Shown here in pieces: positions 54,896-63,960 of a stretch of DNA of 64,000 nt; within the stretch, counting starts at the first letter, position 1, and each line of letters opens with the position of its first letter. Source of the stretch: Vibrio profundi (GTDB lineage: Bacteria > Pseudomonadota > Gammaproteobacteria > Enterobacterales > Vibrionaceae). Under the pieces are notes generated by a model. That model was not told the DNA's origin. It saw nothing but the letters and a program-made list of their open reading frames with translations, and ran no database searches. The stretch covers positions 186,001-250,000 of the forward strand of contig NZ_RZIS01000003.1 in the NCBI RefSeq assembly GCF_005281835.1, given 5' to 3'. Made by a program: the position numbers and the translations under genes.

Positions 54896-55891
54896 CTATA
54901 TTCGATTGCTGTGGGTGATTATCTTCACAAGTTTCTGATGAATAGCCTCACGTTCAACGTTAGGCGCTTCTTGACAGACAAACGCCGCGCCTTCTTCTGC
55001 CAATATCGAGACAGCTTTCGGTTTACAGTCTTGCATGAAACTAAAATGAGAAGCGCCCTCTACTTCTTTGTATTGAAGATAGCCTGACTTTTGTTTTAGG
55101 TAAGGCGTAATCTGAAGTTGAGGCGGTATAGTTTTGTCAAATTCAGCGCCAACAATGACGGTTTTTGTAGAGAGCTCTTTTAGGCTCTGAGAGGTGACAG
55201 CTGGCATGTAACCGGGAGCGATCGCTATTGCTGTGGTGACTCGGTTATCTTTGTAACTGAGCGACATAGTGGAAAGGTCAGCCTTGGTTAAATCATCCAA
55301 AGTGTCTTTGAAATAGCGACAAGAGTTATCAGACATTCGTTTGCAATAATCTTGATAGCCTTTCATATCTAACTGCGCTCCAGCCATCGCTAATGCAGTG
55401 TACCCACCAAGCGAGTATCCAATAACAGTAATATTAGTTGGATCAACGAAGGGTGAATACGCATTTTTTAAGGTTTGATCGATAATAAATGAAACATCTT
55501 TGGGTTGATCCCACATGCGTATTACGTTTTCTGGGGTTGCTTGCCTGGTGGTGTAGCTAGGGTGGTTGGCCGATATTACCAAAGCGCCTTCTTCAGCCAA
55601 TTGGCTTCCTAGCCACGACAGGTTTTTCCAGTTTCCCGAAGTGCCATGAACGAGAATATATAGGGGTAGGTTGCGTCCGGTGGGTGGCGCATCTTCTATC
55701 GCTTTAAATCCATAGAAGGCTGCATTTTCGGCAAAGGTCTGCATATTGGCTTTAGCGGCCGTGGGGTAGAATACCTTGGCTTCAATGATTCGGTTTCGAG
55801 TCCTATCTTCAAAGGTTTCGGTTGCAATACCGATACTACCCAATGCGGTAGGGCTAATTGCACACAATGTCCAAAACAAAACCTTTTTCAT
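54896..55891 (-). CDS. secreted alpha/beta-hydrolase (dienelactone/PAF-acetylhydrolase-like)
   Basis: 331 residues, signal peptide cleaved near ALGSI. LYILVHGTSGNWKN (oxyanion), nucleophile Ser in GYSLGGYTALAMAG, acid in VGAEFDKTIPP, His in EGASHFSFMQD. The RNRIIEAKVFYPT start is typical of predicted dienelactone hydrolases. The true substrate is unknown. It lies 117 bp ahead of the lipase gene. Confidence 0.82.
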   Translation of the reverse strand: MKKVLFWTLCAISPTALGSIGIATETFEDRTRNRIIEAKVFYPTAAKANMQTFAENAAFYGFKAIEDAPPTGRNLPLYILVHGTSGNWKNLSWLGSQLAEEGALVISANHPSYTTRQATPENVIRMWDQPKDVSFIIDQTLKNAYSPFVDPTNITVIGYSLGGYTALAMAGAQLDMKGYQDYCKRMSDNSCRYFKDTLDDLTKADLSTMSLSYKDNRVTTAIAIAPGYMPAVTSQSLKELSTKTVIVGAEFDKTIPPQLQITPYLKQKSGYLQYKEVEGASHFSFMQDCKPKAVSILAEEGAAFVCQEAPNVEREAIHQKLVKIITHSNRI

Positions 55892-56165
55892 ATATTTCCT
55901 TATCGCATGGATGACTTTAGCCAGATTCGAGGGAGCCTGTAGGTTTCAATCTGACTAAAAATCAATGAATTTCATTTTATCCAGTTGATTTACTTATAAC
56001 TCAATGTACGAGTCAAGTTGTATATTGTGAGGTGATTGTAAATTCTTGGTAAAGGGAGAGAGCCCTGCCATTTATTCTGAGTCTGGTTACAGCGAAAATG
56101 ATATGGCGGTTAAATGTGACGAAGAGAAAAGGCGCTGTACAATTGTAGGATCAAGTAGAACTCGA

Positions 56166-56435
56166 TTATTGAGTCGTGCTTTGTAGACTATTTTTGAATT
56201 TAGCTTCGGCTTGGATTCGTTGTTTGTTTGGCTGGTGTTTAAGAGCGATTTCTTTGCGGCAAGAATCGTAATTAGTCTGAGACTCTACCCAGCACTGACT
56301 CCCTTTATTTTCCAAGCAACTTTTTAGCGTTGCAACGGCCATTTTGTCGCAAGTCATAAACTCATTGGATGTAGGCGAAGCAGCAGAAGTAAATGTCCAA
56401 ATGGATACAATGAAAATGAGGAATCTGAGCTTCAT
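56166..56435 (-). CDS. small secreted Cys-containing protein, function unknown
   Basis: 89 residues, signal peptide cleaved near SAASP. Four Cys in the mature part (MTCDK, KSCLE, QCWVE, DSCRK) suggest two disulfides, followed by a basic Gln-rich tail. No family recognised. Confidence 0.55.
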   Translation of the reverse strand: MKLRFLIFIVSIWTFTSAASPTSNEFMTCDKMAVATLKSCLENKGSQCWVESQTNYDSCRKEIALKHQPNKQRIQAEAKFKNSLQSTTQ

Positions 56436-56538
56436 TATGGGCGCTTGTTTAAATGTCTATGAAAGGAGTTATCTTGCCCTAGTTCTTAGGCTCATCCAAA
56501 CGCACACACAAATTTTTGGAAATAGAGCTTACATTTGC

Positions 56539-56910
56539 CTAAGCGAGAAGTTTGCCTACAAGGAAGAAACCAAAGAAGGATACAATTTTGGTAAACACAA
56601 CCACCCAAATGCAGTCGCCAATACTTGCATGTGTTGCCTTTGCTAGAAGATAAACAAAAAGAATTAGCCCTAAGATCCATCCCACAGTTGGAATCATTGA
56701 TACTAACGCAACGCTCACCGCAATAATAAGAAGCGACTTAAACTCAGCCGCAACAAAAGACAGCTTGGACGCTAAATACATACAGCAGGTTGTGATAAAT
56801 GCATCCATTCCAAACGCTAACGCTTCTAATCCCATTGTTATTACTCGTAATTTTTCTTTCAAGAAATTAGCTAACAATTTTAAGCTTTGCTTTGCTGACT
56901 CTGTCAACAC
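56539..56910 (-). CDS. small membrane protein, function unknown
   Basis: 123 residues starting at a GTG with no clear ribosome site, so the start is uncertain. Three or four hydrophobic stretches (about 30-50, 57-75, 78-93, 100-120). The GWILGLILFVYLLAKAT block is a clear membrane helix. Not recognised. Confidence 0.5.
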   Translation of the reverse strand: MLTESAKQSLKLLANFLKEKLRVITMGLEALAFGMDAFITTCCMYLASKLSFVAAEFKSLLIIAVSVALVSMIPTVGWILGLILFVYLLAKATHASIGDCIWVVVFTKIVSFFGFFLVGKLLA

Positions 56911-56986
56911 ATTGTCAAACTGAACTAATTTCGCTTATCGGCGTTTAAATTGCTAAGATGCCGCTTTTTTCAAGTCTAAGAAAATT

Positions 56987-57325
56987 ATGTCTAAGTTTTT
57001 CTATCGCGGAACTCCCGATATTATGGGAAATTACGGTAAAAGTGGTTACAACCCTAAACCGACTGTAAAGCTGGGAACGGAAAGTGCACCGCTTACTCTA
57101 ATTGTTGCCAATGAAGAGAGAAAGAGCGAAGTTCAAGCTCTTGTTGAACAACACAAATATTTCGCGAATATCGAAATCAATGCTGATGTTGAAGAAAATA
57201 TCTCCGAGCTAGAAGTGTTGCTGAATAAGCCGAAAACGCAGCGCTTTGAAAAAACACCTGAACGAAATGATCCATGTTCGTGCGGAAGTGAAAAGAAATA
57301 CAAGAAATGTTGTGGTAAGAACTAA
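56987..57325 (+). CDS. SEC-C motif protein of the PBPRA1643 type
   Basis: 112 residues. MSKFFYRGTPDIMGNYGKSGYNPKP is the usual start of this Vibrio/Photobacterium family. The C-terminus has the zinc-binding SEC-C motif NDPCSCGSEKKYKKCCGKN. Probably a small cytosolic zinc protein; function unknown. Confidence 0.87.
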   Translation: MSKFFYRGTPDIMGNYGKSGYNPKPTVKLGTESAPLTLIVANEERKSEVQALVEQHKYFANIEINADVEENISELEVLLNKPKTQRFEKTPERNDPCSCGSEKKYKKCCGKN

Positions 57326-57387
57326 CTTCGAAATAGGGTTAAATTTTTCGCGTTAACCTAAGATTGAAACACACGTCTCGCTTATTG

Positions 57388-57424
57388 AAGCCCATTTAAC
57401 GGACTAAGTTAAATGGGCTTTTTG
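57388..57424 (+). terminator. terminator of the SEC-C gene
   Basis: AAGCCCATTTAAC (57388-57400) and GTTAAATGGGCTT (57408-57420), a perfect 13-bp stem, then TTTG. Confidence 0.88.
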
Positions 57425-57519
57425 TTGGCCTACAGCCGGGCGTTGTGAGGGTAGATATTGGCGTCAATAATCACTAACCTTTAATTAAAAAAGTGGTTAA
57501 AAGGGTAGGTAACCATCGA

Positions 57520-58413
57520 ATGGAATGTATGGAGTTACGAAGAAGACGCCTCGAGAGTGTGCAGAACGTCTTTGCAGAGGAAATTGAAACTTTTGCTCAC
57601 ATTGGCGAAGGGTGGTCGAACGATTGTTACTTAGTCAACCAGCATTGGGTCGCACGCTTTCCTCATCTGGTAAACCACCCTCAATCTCATGTTGAGGCTC
57701 GGTTACTTGATCAACTGCGCAGTGGTGACAGTTATCAAATCCCTAAACTTCGTGTAAATCACCTAACGGAATATCAAGAAAACTGTTTTCAGCTTTATTC
57801 GAAAATTCGTGGGAGGACTTTGACCGCTGGAGATTTTGAAACCTTGGCGTCATCTGACGAACAGACTGCATTTTTTAAATCGATAGGCCAATTTCTGACT
57901 CAACTTCATTCAGTCGACAACAGCAAAGTTAACGCTTCATTAGAGCCATATGGTGGTGGAGATTTTTGGTTAGATTTATGGCTCGATACGAAAGTGCTCT
58001 TGCCGAAGGCGCAACAACAAGTAGCTTATCGCCGTTTTAAGCAGTTGGAGGCCATTCAAAGTCAGCAGTCATTCCCGCTTGTTATTAATCATGGGGACTT
58101 GAGTTTTAATAACTTACTTTGGGAAACAGGCAGTACCAAATTGAGCGGGATAATTGATTTTTCAGACGCAATTCTGGATGACTGTGCCTATGACTTCAAC
58201 GCATTTTATCGTTACGGCGGTAAGGATTGGGTCTCCAAGATACTGTCCCATTACGATAGACCTTACGGTGAGCAGTTTAGTGAACGTGTAGAGTGGGCTG
58301 TTTATCGAAAGAGTCTCTTTGTGATCTATTTTGCGCGTAAGTATGGTTTTCAAGATTATATTCCAGCTCTAGTCCAGCAATTATCAGAACGAATCGTTCG
58401 GGAGTTAATCTAG
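57520..58413 (+). CDS. APH-fold phosphotransferase
   Basis: About 297 residues from the ATG at 57520; a GTG at 57493 is also in frame. Aminoglycoside-phosphotransferase/choline-kinase fold: nucleotide loop HIGEGWSNDCYLV, Lys-equivalent in WVARFPH, catalytic loop NHGDLSFNNLLW (Brenner motif) and metal Asp in IIDFSDAILDD. It phosphorylates a hydroxyl on a small molecule. Real antibiotic resistance cannot be assumed. Confidence 0.8.
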   Translation: MECMELRRRRLESVQNVFAEEIETFAHIGEGWSNDCYLVNQHWVARFPHLVNHPQSHVEARLLDQLRSGDSYQIPKLRVNHLTEYQENCFQLYSKIRGRTLTAGDFETLASSDEQTAFFKSIGQFLTQLHSVDNSKVNASLEPYGGGDFWLDLWLDTKVLLPKAQQQVAYRRFKQLEAIQSQQSFPLVINHGDLSFNNLLWETGSTKLSGIIDFSDAILDDCAYDFNAFYRYGGKDWVSKILSHYDRPYGEQFSERVEWAVYRKSLFVIYFARKYGFQDYIPALVQQLSERIVRELI

Positions 58414-58583
58414 CGCTAAGTACGGAAATTAGAAGCGGGTGTGGGGTAGTTCAACCTTGCATAGGCTAGATCTAGACTTATTGAACAAATACTGTTCAAC
58501 TCAATGGTTCGATTGGAATTAATTCAACGCACGCATCAGTCTAAAGGTGACAATGTACCGTTGAGGAGTAAGCAAGGACAGCT

Positions 58584-59012
58584 ATGTATTTTTGGAAGAT
58601 TGATAGGCTTAAGCATGATTTACGGAATGAGTTGGTAACAGAACACGAGTTCCTAAAGTATTTGATTGCGTCGACGATTATTGTGGGCTTAGCATTAATG
58701 CCGCTTTCCGAAACAAACGATCTAGACATGCTGTCCGCCGGGATCAGTATCCCGATTGCAGTGTTTGGAACACTTGCTACTTTCCATGTCAGTAACAAAC
58801 GTAACTTTGTCGCTCAGTTTATCGCAGTGACCTGGGTCGTCGGAATTCGCCTAATCCCAGCAGCAATTCTTCTTCTGATGCTTACTTTAGATTCCTCTTC
58901 CACAGAAACCACTCAGCTAGAAGTCGCTGCGTTTGCGTTGGTTGAGTTGATATTTTATTGGCGAGTTATTCACCATATAAAAGATATTGCCCAAAATAAC
59001 TTAGCGGCATGA
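58584..59012 (+). CDS. four-helix inner-membrane protein, function unknown
   Basis: 142 residues with hydrophobic segments near 25-42, 50-68, 76-102 and 112-126, and a charged N-terminus (KIDRLKHDLRNELVTEHEF). A GAGGAG site lies about 20 nt upstream and GGACAG just ahead. No family recognised. Confidence 0.55.
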   Translation: MYFWKIDRLKHDLRNELVTEHEFLKYLIASTIIVGLALMPLSETNDLDMLSAGISIPIAVFGTLATFHVSNKRNFVAQFIAVTWVVGIRLIPAAILLLMLTLDSSSTETTQLEVAAFALVELIFYWRVIHHIKDIAQNNLAA

Positions 59013-59123
59013 TTTATGAGTCCCCTTTTTCCCCATTGTGCGTTCTTTAGTAAAGAGTGGCTTTTGAAGTCATAAGAAAAATTCTTTATATTCAGTTGAT
59101 TACTCAATGGAATAGAGAAACCT

Positions 59124-59618
59124 ATGGACGTTAGCATTCGAAAACTAGAACAAGCTGATATGGCAGCGGTGAGTGCAATCTACCAGTGCCGAGAGGTAGC
59201 AGAGAATACCTCTCAATTACCTTACTTGAGTTCATCTGAAATCAATCAAATCTTCTCTCAACCTGACTTTTACAATTTGGTTGCTGAGCTTGACGGTCAA
59301 GTTGTCGGGCAAGTGACGGTATTTTTAACTAATAAACCGAGGGCAAAGCATTCTGCGGCATTTGGTATTGCGGTTCATCCAGACTTTCATGGTAGAGGGG
59401 TGGGCAAATCGTTGATCGATGCAACGATCGAACAATGCGACAATTGGCTGAATATCGTTCGCTTAGAGCTTGAAGTGCATGGTGATAATAAGGTCGCTAT
59501 TTCTGCTTATCAGAAAGCTGGTTTTGAGCTGGAAGGTGAAAAACGCATGGCAGTGTTCAAAAATGGTCGCTATGAAAGTTTATTAGTGATGGCTCGCATT
59601 AACCCAAGCTATTTGTAG
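59124..59618 (+). CDS. GNAT acetyltransferase, YhhY-like
   Basis: 164 residues. Closely like E. coli YhhY: IRKLEQADMAAVSAIYQ, FGIAVHPDFHGRGVGKSLID (acetyl-CoA loop HGRGVGKS), EQCDNWLNIVRLELEVHGDN, and YQKAGFELEGEKR. YhhY-type enzymes N-acetylate amino acids or amino-acid-like toxins. Monocistronic. Confidence 0.85.
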   Translation: MDVSIRKLEQADMAAVSAIYQCREVAENTSQLPYLSSSEINQIFSQPDFYNLVAELDGQVVGQVTVFLTNKPRAKHSAAFGIAVHPDFHGRGVGKSLIDATIEQCDNWLNIVRLELEVHGDNKVAISAYQKAGFELEGEKRMAVFKNGRYESLLVMARINPSYL

Positions 59619-59674
59619 TCATTTTGCATTTAACACGTTGTTATTAAATAAATTTAATAACCGATAGAGTGATT

Positions 59675-60280
59675 ATGAGCCAATCAATTTCAGATTTTTC
59701 AGTACGTATTCCTATTACCCCTGAATTCTTTGAGCTCCAAAATCAGGTAAAGGAAAAACTCTACGACTTTAATCACTCTCGCCCCTTGGAGCATGATACT
59801 AGGCAAGCTATATTGTTAGAGCTATTAGGCCGACATGGCGGTGTGAATATCATTCCTCCTTTTTACTGTGATTTAGGAAGTAACATTTATTTTAAACAAG
59901 GTGGTTTCCTAAATACTGGCGTCAAAATCTTAGACCTCGCTCCGGTGAATATTGGCGAGTATGTACAGTTTGGGCCCAATGTTGTGATCAGCACAGCAGG
60001 GCATCCGCTGGATTTGTCACAGAGGGTTCGCCCGGTTGCGACAGGTAATCCAATAAACATTGGCAATAATGTGTGGATTGGAGCAGGAGCGATCATTTTG
60101 GATGGCGTGACTATAGGTGATAGATGTGTGATTGGGGCGGGTAGCGTTGTGACGAAAGACATTCCTGCCGATAGCGTTGCTGTAGGTAATCCATGTAAGG
60201 TGATTAAATCCATTAAGCAGAGCCCAATGCCTTCTGACGAGGAAATCAATGAAATGTGGAAGCCACTGATGGATGCCTAA
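59675..60280 (+). CDS. hexapeptide sugar O-acetyltransferase (Maa/LacA-like)
   Basis: 201 residues from the ATG at 59675; a GTG two codons earlier is open. N-terminal Mac domain followed by left-handed beta-helix repeats ([32 protein letters not shown]). The catalytic His is in STAGHPLD. It transfers acetyl from acetyl-CoA to a sugar such as maltose or a galactoside. Short own operon with a terminator. Confidence 0.88.
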   Translation: MSQSISDFSVRIPITPEFFELQNQVKEKLYDFNHSRPLEHDTRQAILLELLGRHGGVNIIPPFYCDLGSNIYFKQGGFLNTGVKILDLAPVNIGEYVQFGPNVVISTAGHPLDLSQRVRPVATGNPINIGNNVWIGAGAIILDGVTIGDRCVIGAGSVVTKDIPADSVAVGNPCKVIKSIKQSPMPSDEEINEMWKPLMDA

Positions 60281-60344
60281 TCGACTTTGATAAATGCTCA
60301 TTAGCAAGTCGCTAAAAGTAGCTTTGGTGTTATTCGATTTATTC

Positions 60345-60373
60345 AAGCGCGAGCCTAAGGTTCGCGCTTTTTG
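60345..60373 (+). terminator. terminator of the sugar acetyltransferase gene
   Basis: AAGCGCGA (60345-60352) and TCGCGCTT (60362-60369), then TTTG. Confidence 0.82.
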
Positions 60374-60543
60374 TTTCAAAAATGGCAACTCTTACGATCT
60401 TCGACAAGACTTATATCCAGAGCAATGTCTACTCAAGATAAAAATAAGAACGAAATTATTGATATATAAATCAATCGTGATGAACAGCGTATCCCTAATA
60501 TTGAGTTTCGTTCGACTGACACTGGAATCAAAAGGACGATCAT

Positions 60544-62091
60544 ATGAGTAACCCCATTATCGCCAGTAATAAGCCGATCAAAGTTGAGTTGAAGGAAGGA
60601 GAAGAATACTACTTTTGTGCGTGCGGAAAGTCTCAACGGCAACCTTTTTGCGATGGCTCTCATGCTGGAACAAGCTTTAAACCAAAAAGCTTCGTTGCAG
60701 AAGAAAGTGGCGACGCATATTTATGCCAATGTAAGCACAGTGCTAATACTCCCTTTTGCGATGGCACCCATAAGCAGTTCTCTAGTGCTCAAGTGGGCAG
60801 CGAAGGGCCGGGTGTTCAAATACCAACGACCAATATTCCGGTAGCAACTGCCACTCAAGAAGAACCGACGGTGGAATTTATTCACCAACTCGCTCGTGAT
60901 GGGCTATCTAAGCTGGGGCATCATGGTCCAATGACGTCTATGGGCGTTCCTAGGCACTTGCTGCCCCATTGGGATGACTTACAAGTAATGGTCGCACAAA
61001 TGGCGAGTAAGCCTTTGCTAGAAGACGCTAAGGTCAGTACAGAGTTGGTGATAGGTCCTAATTCACGTAAGCCTCTTAAGTTAGACATCCCATTGTTTGT
61101 TTCTGATATGAGTTTTGGTGCGTTATCTGAAGAGGCAAAGGTTGCGTTGGCGACAGGAGCTGAACTGGCGGGAACAGGGATTTGTTCAGGCGAAGGAGGA
61201 ATGTTGCCAGAGGAACAAGCAGCAAATTCACATTACTTCTATGAGCTCGCGAGCGCACAGTTCGGGTACGATGAAAAGCTATTAAAAAATGTGCAGGCGT
61301 TCCACTTTAAAGGAGGCCAGGGCGCGAAAACTGGGACGGGGGGTCACCTGCCGGGTAATAAGAACGTCGGTAAAATCTCCCAAGTACGTGGCATACCTGA
61401 AGGTGAGCCTGCCATTTCACCACCGACTTTTAAGGAACTCGTTACCGCTGACGACTTTAAAAAGTTTGCCGATCGCGTTCGAGATGTAACTGGCGGGATT
61501 CCTATTGGGTTTAAGTTGAGTGCTAATCATATAGAGCAAGACATTCAGTTCGCACTTGATGCAAGCGCAGACTATATCATTCTTGATGGTCGAGGTGGGG
61601 GTACGGGTGCTGCACCTGAAATGTTTAGAGATCATATTAGTGTGCCAACCATTCCCGCACTCGCAAGAGCAAGGCGTTATCTTGATGAGCAAGGCGCCAG
61701 CGGTCGAGTCACTTTGATCATTACCGGTGGCTTACGCGTGCCGATGGATTTTGTTAAAGCGATGGCGCTTGGCGCTGATGGCGTCGCCATTTCTAACAGT
61801 GCCATGCAGTCTATCGGGTGCGTGGCGGCGAGAATGTGTAACACCAACAATTGCCCTGCCGGAATCGCCACCCAAAAAGCCGACTTAAGGCAGAGGCTGA
61901 ATGTTGAAAAATCGTCTTTGCAGCTGAAGAACTTCTTCGAAGCGTCGACTGAATTGATGCAAGTGATGGCGAGAGCTTGCGGGCATCATCATTTAAACCA
62001 GTTTAATCGAAATGATTTAGCGACTTGGCACCGAGAAATGGCATTGTTGTCTGGGGTTAAGTTTTCTGGTTATCACGACCCTAACCAGTAA
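60544..62091 (+). CDS. tandem CDGSH - glutamate-synthase-type FMN domain fusion
   Basis: 515 residues. Two N-terminal CDGSH [2Fe-2S] motifs, CACGKSQRQPFCDGSH (about 24-39) and CQCKHSANTPFCDGTH (about 61-76), are fused to a GltB central FMN domain (about 115-500). The latter has PLFVSDMSFGALS, GTGICSGEGGMLPEE, FHFKGGQGAKTGTGGHLPG, LDGRGGGTGAAP and CNTNNCPAGIATQ, whose Cys would hold the 3Fe-4S cluster. The glutaminase domain of GltB is absent, so it is not a full glutamate synthase. It is likely a redox enzyme on an unknown substrate. Its stop lies in a 7-bp tandem repeat. Confidence 0.88.
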   Translation: MSNPIIASNKPIKVELKEGEEYYFCACGKSQRQPFCDGSHAGTSFKPKSFVAEESGDAYLCQCKHSANTPFCDGTHKQFSSAQVGSEGPGVQIPTTNIPVATATQEEPTVEFIHQLARDGLSKLGHHGPMTSMGVPRHLLPHWDDLQVMVAQMASKPLLEDAKVSTELVIGPNSRKPLKLDIPLFVSDMSFGALSEEAKVALATGAELAGTGICSGEGGMLPEEQAANSHYFYELASAQFGYDEKLLKNVQAFHFKGGQGAKTGTGGHLPGNKNVGKISQVRGIPEGEPAISPPTFKELVTADDFKKFADRVRDVTGGIPIGFKLSANHIEQDIQFALDASADYIILDGRGGGTGAAPEMFRDHISVPTIPALARARRYLDEQGASGRVTLIITGGLRVPMDFVKAMALGADGVAISNSAMQSIGCVAARMCNTNNCPAGIATQKADLRQRLNVEKSSLQLKNFFEASTELMQVMARACGHHHLNQFNRNDLATWHREMALLSGVKFSGYHDPNQ

Positions 62092-62110
62092 CCAGTAACC
62101 AGTAATCAGT
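62083..62110 (+). repeat. 7-bp tandem repeat across the stop codon
   Basis: AACCAGT at 62083-62089, 62090-62096 and 62097-62103, then AATCAGT at 62104-62110. The TAA stop is within the first junction. Slippage would shift frame but the C-terminus barely changes because the repeat carries stops. Confidence 0.85.
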
Positions 62111-62116
62111 AAATAA

Positions 62117-62150
62117 AACAGAGCCCGCGCTTAGGGGCTCTGTTATGTTT
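62117..62150 (+). terminator. terminator of the CDGSH-FMN gene
   Basis: AACAGAGCCC (62117-62126) and GGGCTCTGTT (62135-62144), then ATGTTTT. Confidence 0.78.
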
Positions 62151-62208
62151 TAGGCCGTCAGGAAGTGAACAAACTAAACCGTGAGCCATGTTGTCGAAGC
62201 ATTGGTTG

Positions 62209-63393
62209 CTAGATGCCTGCACCAACTTGAAAATATATTGCGCTGTCTTCTTCACTGACCGCAAAATCGATTCCAGATTTCAGCCCGTAGCGACGTGCAA
62301 TTAAATAGCGAAAGCCCATGCCATAAGCATAATGACTGTCTTGATCAAATAAACTGTCTTCCTCTGAGGCGGCATAGCCGATCCCAGTGAACACATTCGT
62401 TGACCATCTCGGGGTAACTTGCCAAGTCAATTGAGATTCTACTGATAGCGTTTGATCACCCTGATATCGGTTACGGGCAATTCCTCTTAACTCAATGTCT
62501 GGGAAAACTGTAGGTGGGAGGAACTGATCATTGGAATACAGTTCTTTGTATAATCCTTTTAACGCAAACGACCAGTCCTTAGAGAGTTCCCAGTAGTTAA
62601 TGCCTTTAACACTCAGGGACGAAAAGTCATAGTCACTGCCTATATCATCGTGATAGACGAGAAACTCAGCGGTGTAGTTGTAGCCTTGAGTCGGGTTAAG
62701 AAAACTGTTTCTAGAATCATATTCGGCAATCAACCCGACACCAGAGAGCGTGGGTGACGTGTTAGCGAGTTTTTGAAAAATCTCATCAGCTAAGCGATGG
62801 CTGTTGATTTGCATATCCGCTTTGTAGTATTTCTGCGAGAATCCCAAAAACACGTTACTGTCGTCAACGCGAAATTGTAGCTTTTGTATTCCACCACCAC
62901 CTTGCATACCAAACTCAACACCTTGGCCATCAGCGACTGGCTCTAAAAGGTCTGGTGTACTTTTCGGATAAAAGTTCATGTTGATATCGCCGTAGCCTAA
63001 GCCACCTAAATAGCGGACAGAATCTTTGTCCCAGGTACGACGGTGCGCTAAAAATCCCATCCAGGTACCATTTTCGGTAGTAAAGCCGCCTACAGCCGTA
63101 ATTGCTGGCGTCAGCAGCTGTGCACCTCCGTCTAGTGACTGCGAAGCGAGGGCCTTACGCTTTTCACGTTGTTCGTCTGATTCGTGAAGAAAAATGCCAG
63201 TAAAGCCAGCGCCGTACCCGACGGCTGGCTCTGTGATTACGATAGGAACAGGTAAGAATCCATAGGCGTTTTCTGCGAGGTATTCACCCATATCCAACGC
63301 GCCATCGATGGGGTCGAAAAATTCGATGGCGTAGCTAGGAGAAAAAGAGCTAAAAGAAAGCAGGATGGAACTCGCAAGAGTGCGTAATCGCAT
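62209..63393 (-). CDS. BamA/TamA-family outer-membrane barrel protein
   Basis: 394 residues, signal peptide cleaved near SYAIE. Beta-barrel of the Omp85/surface-antigen type (VPIVITEPAVGYGAGFTGIFL at the start of the barrel, GVGLIAEYDSRNSFLNPTQGY near 235, and FRYLIARRYGLKSGIDFAVSE at the end). POTRA domains are missing, so it is a short barrel-only member. Probably a secretion or lipid-transfer channel of unknown substrate. It follows the next gene by 24 bp, same operon. Confidence 0.82.
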   Translation of the reverse strand: MRLRTLASSILLSFSSFSPSYAIEFFDPIDGALDMGEYLAENAYGFLPVPIVITEPAVGYGAGFTGIFLHESDEQREKRKALASQSLDGGAQLLTPAITAVGGFTTENGTWMGFLAHRRTWDKDSVRYLGGLGYGDINMNFYPKSTPDLLEPVADGQGVEFGMQGGGGIQKLQFRVDDSNVFLGFSQKYYKADMQINSHRLADEIFQKLANTSPTLSGVGLIAEYDSRNSFLNPTQGYNYTAEFLVYHDDIGSDYDFSSLSVKGINYWELSKDWSFALKGLYKELYSNDQFLPPTVFPDIELRGIARNRYQGDQTLSVESQLTWQVTPRWSTNVFTGIGYAASEEDSLFDQDSHYAYGMGFRYLIARRYGLKSGIDFAVSEEDSAIYFQVGAGI

Positions 63394-63417
63394 AAAGTTC
63401 CTCTATGGTTGTATAGC

Positions 63418-63960
63418 TTAAAAGTTGTAGGCCGCCATGATACGAACTGCGACATCATCATAATTATTATCGGAAACCAATTCGTGTTCCAAATCCACTT
63501 TGTAGAATTCAGAGATCACTCCCACTCTACCGATATCGATTTTTACGCCAAGGGTAGGTGAGAACTCATCTAAACTTTCTTCTCGAAGAATCTCACTGGT
63601 TTCAGGATCGGTTTGTTGCATAGTGATCGCGTTGTAAGTTAAGCCGACTCGTGGAGTAATGGCGAACGTTGGGGTGAGATTAAACTCGTAACCTATTGCT
63701 GTGTGCAGACCCCATGAATCGATTGTGGTTGGGTAGACACTGGCGAATTGCGAACCATCGTGTTCTTCAAAGGTCGTGCTGTAACCTAAAGACCAGTTAA
63801 TATGAGGTGCAATTTCAGCGCCCACTTCCAACGTGTAAGTTTCAACATCTTCAATGAACCCAACCCCACCGGATACGAATGGATCTTGCTCTTGAGCTGC
63901 AAAGGCACTCGGTATAATCGCGAGTAAGAAAATGCTAATCGTGAGAATTGTGAAAGCCAT
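63418..63960 (-). CDS. small outer-membrane beta-barrel protein
   Basis: 180 residues, signal peptide cleaved near AFAAQ. Eight-strand-like pattern (WSLGYSTTFEE, LHTAIGYEFNLTPTFAITPRVGLTYN, PTLGVKIDIGRVGV) and a C-terminal MAAYNF. Upstream partner of the BamA-like gene in one operon. Role unknown. Confidence 0.72.
   Translation of the reverse strand: MAFTILTISIFLLAIIPSAFAAQEQDPFVSGGVGFIEDVETYTLEVGAEIAPHINWSLGYSTTFEEHDGSQFASVYPTTIDSWGLHTAIGYEFNLTPTFAITPRVGLTYNAITMQQTDPETSEILREESLDEFSPTLGVKIDIGRVGVISEFYKVDLEHELVSDNNYDDVAVRIMAAYNF

Noticed and set aside
56038..56186. Possible 46-codon ORF (TTG start) with two Cys, near the 89-residue secreted gene
   Set aside because: The start is weak and it overlaps the 3' end of the opposite gene; composition is suggestive but not enough to call.
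57520..58413. Calling the APH-fold protein an antibiotic-resistance gene
   Set aside because: The fold is shared with many housekeeping small-molecule kinases; nothing in the sequence or context identifies an aminoglycoside substrate.
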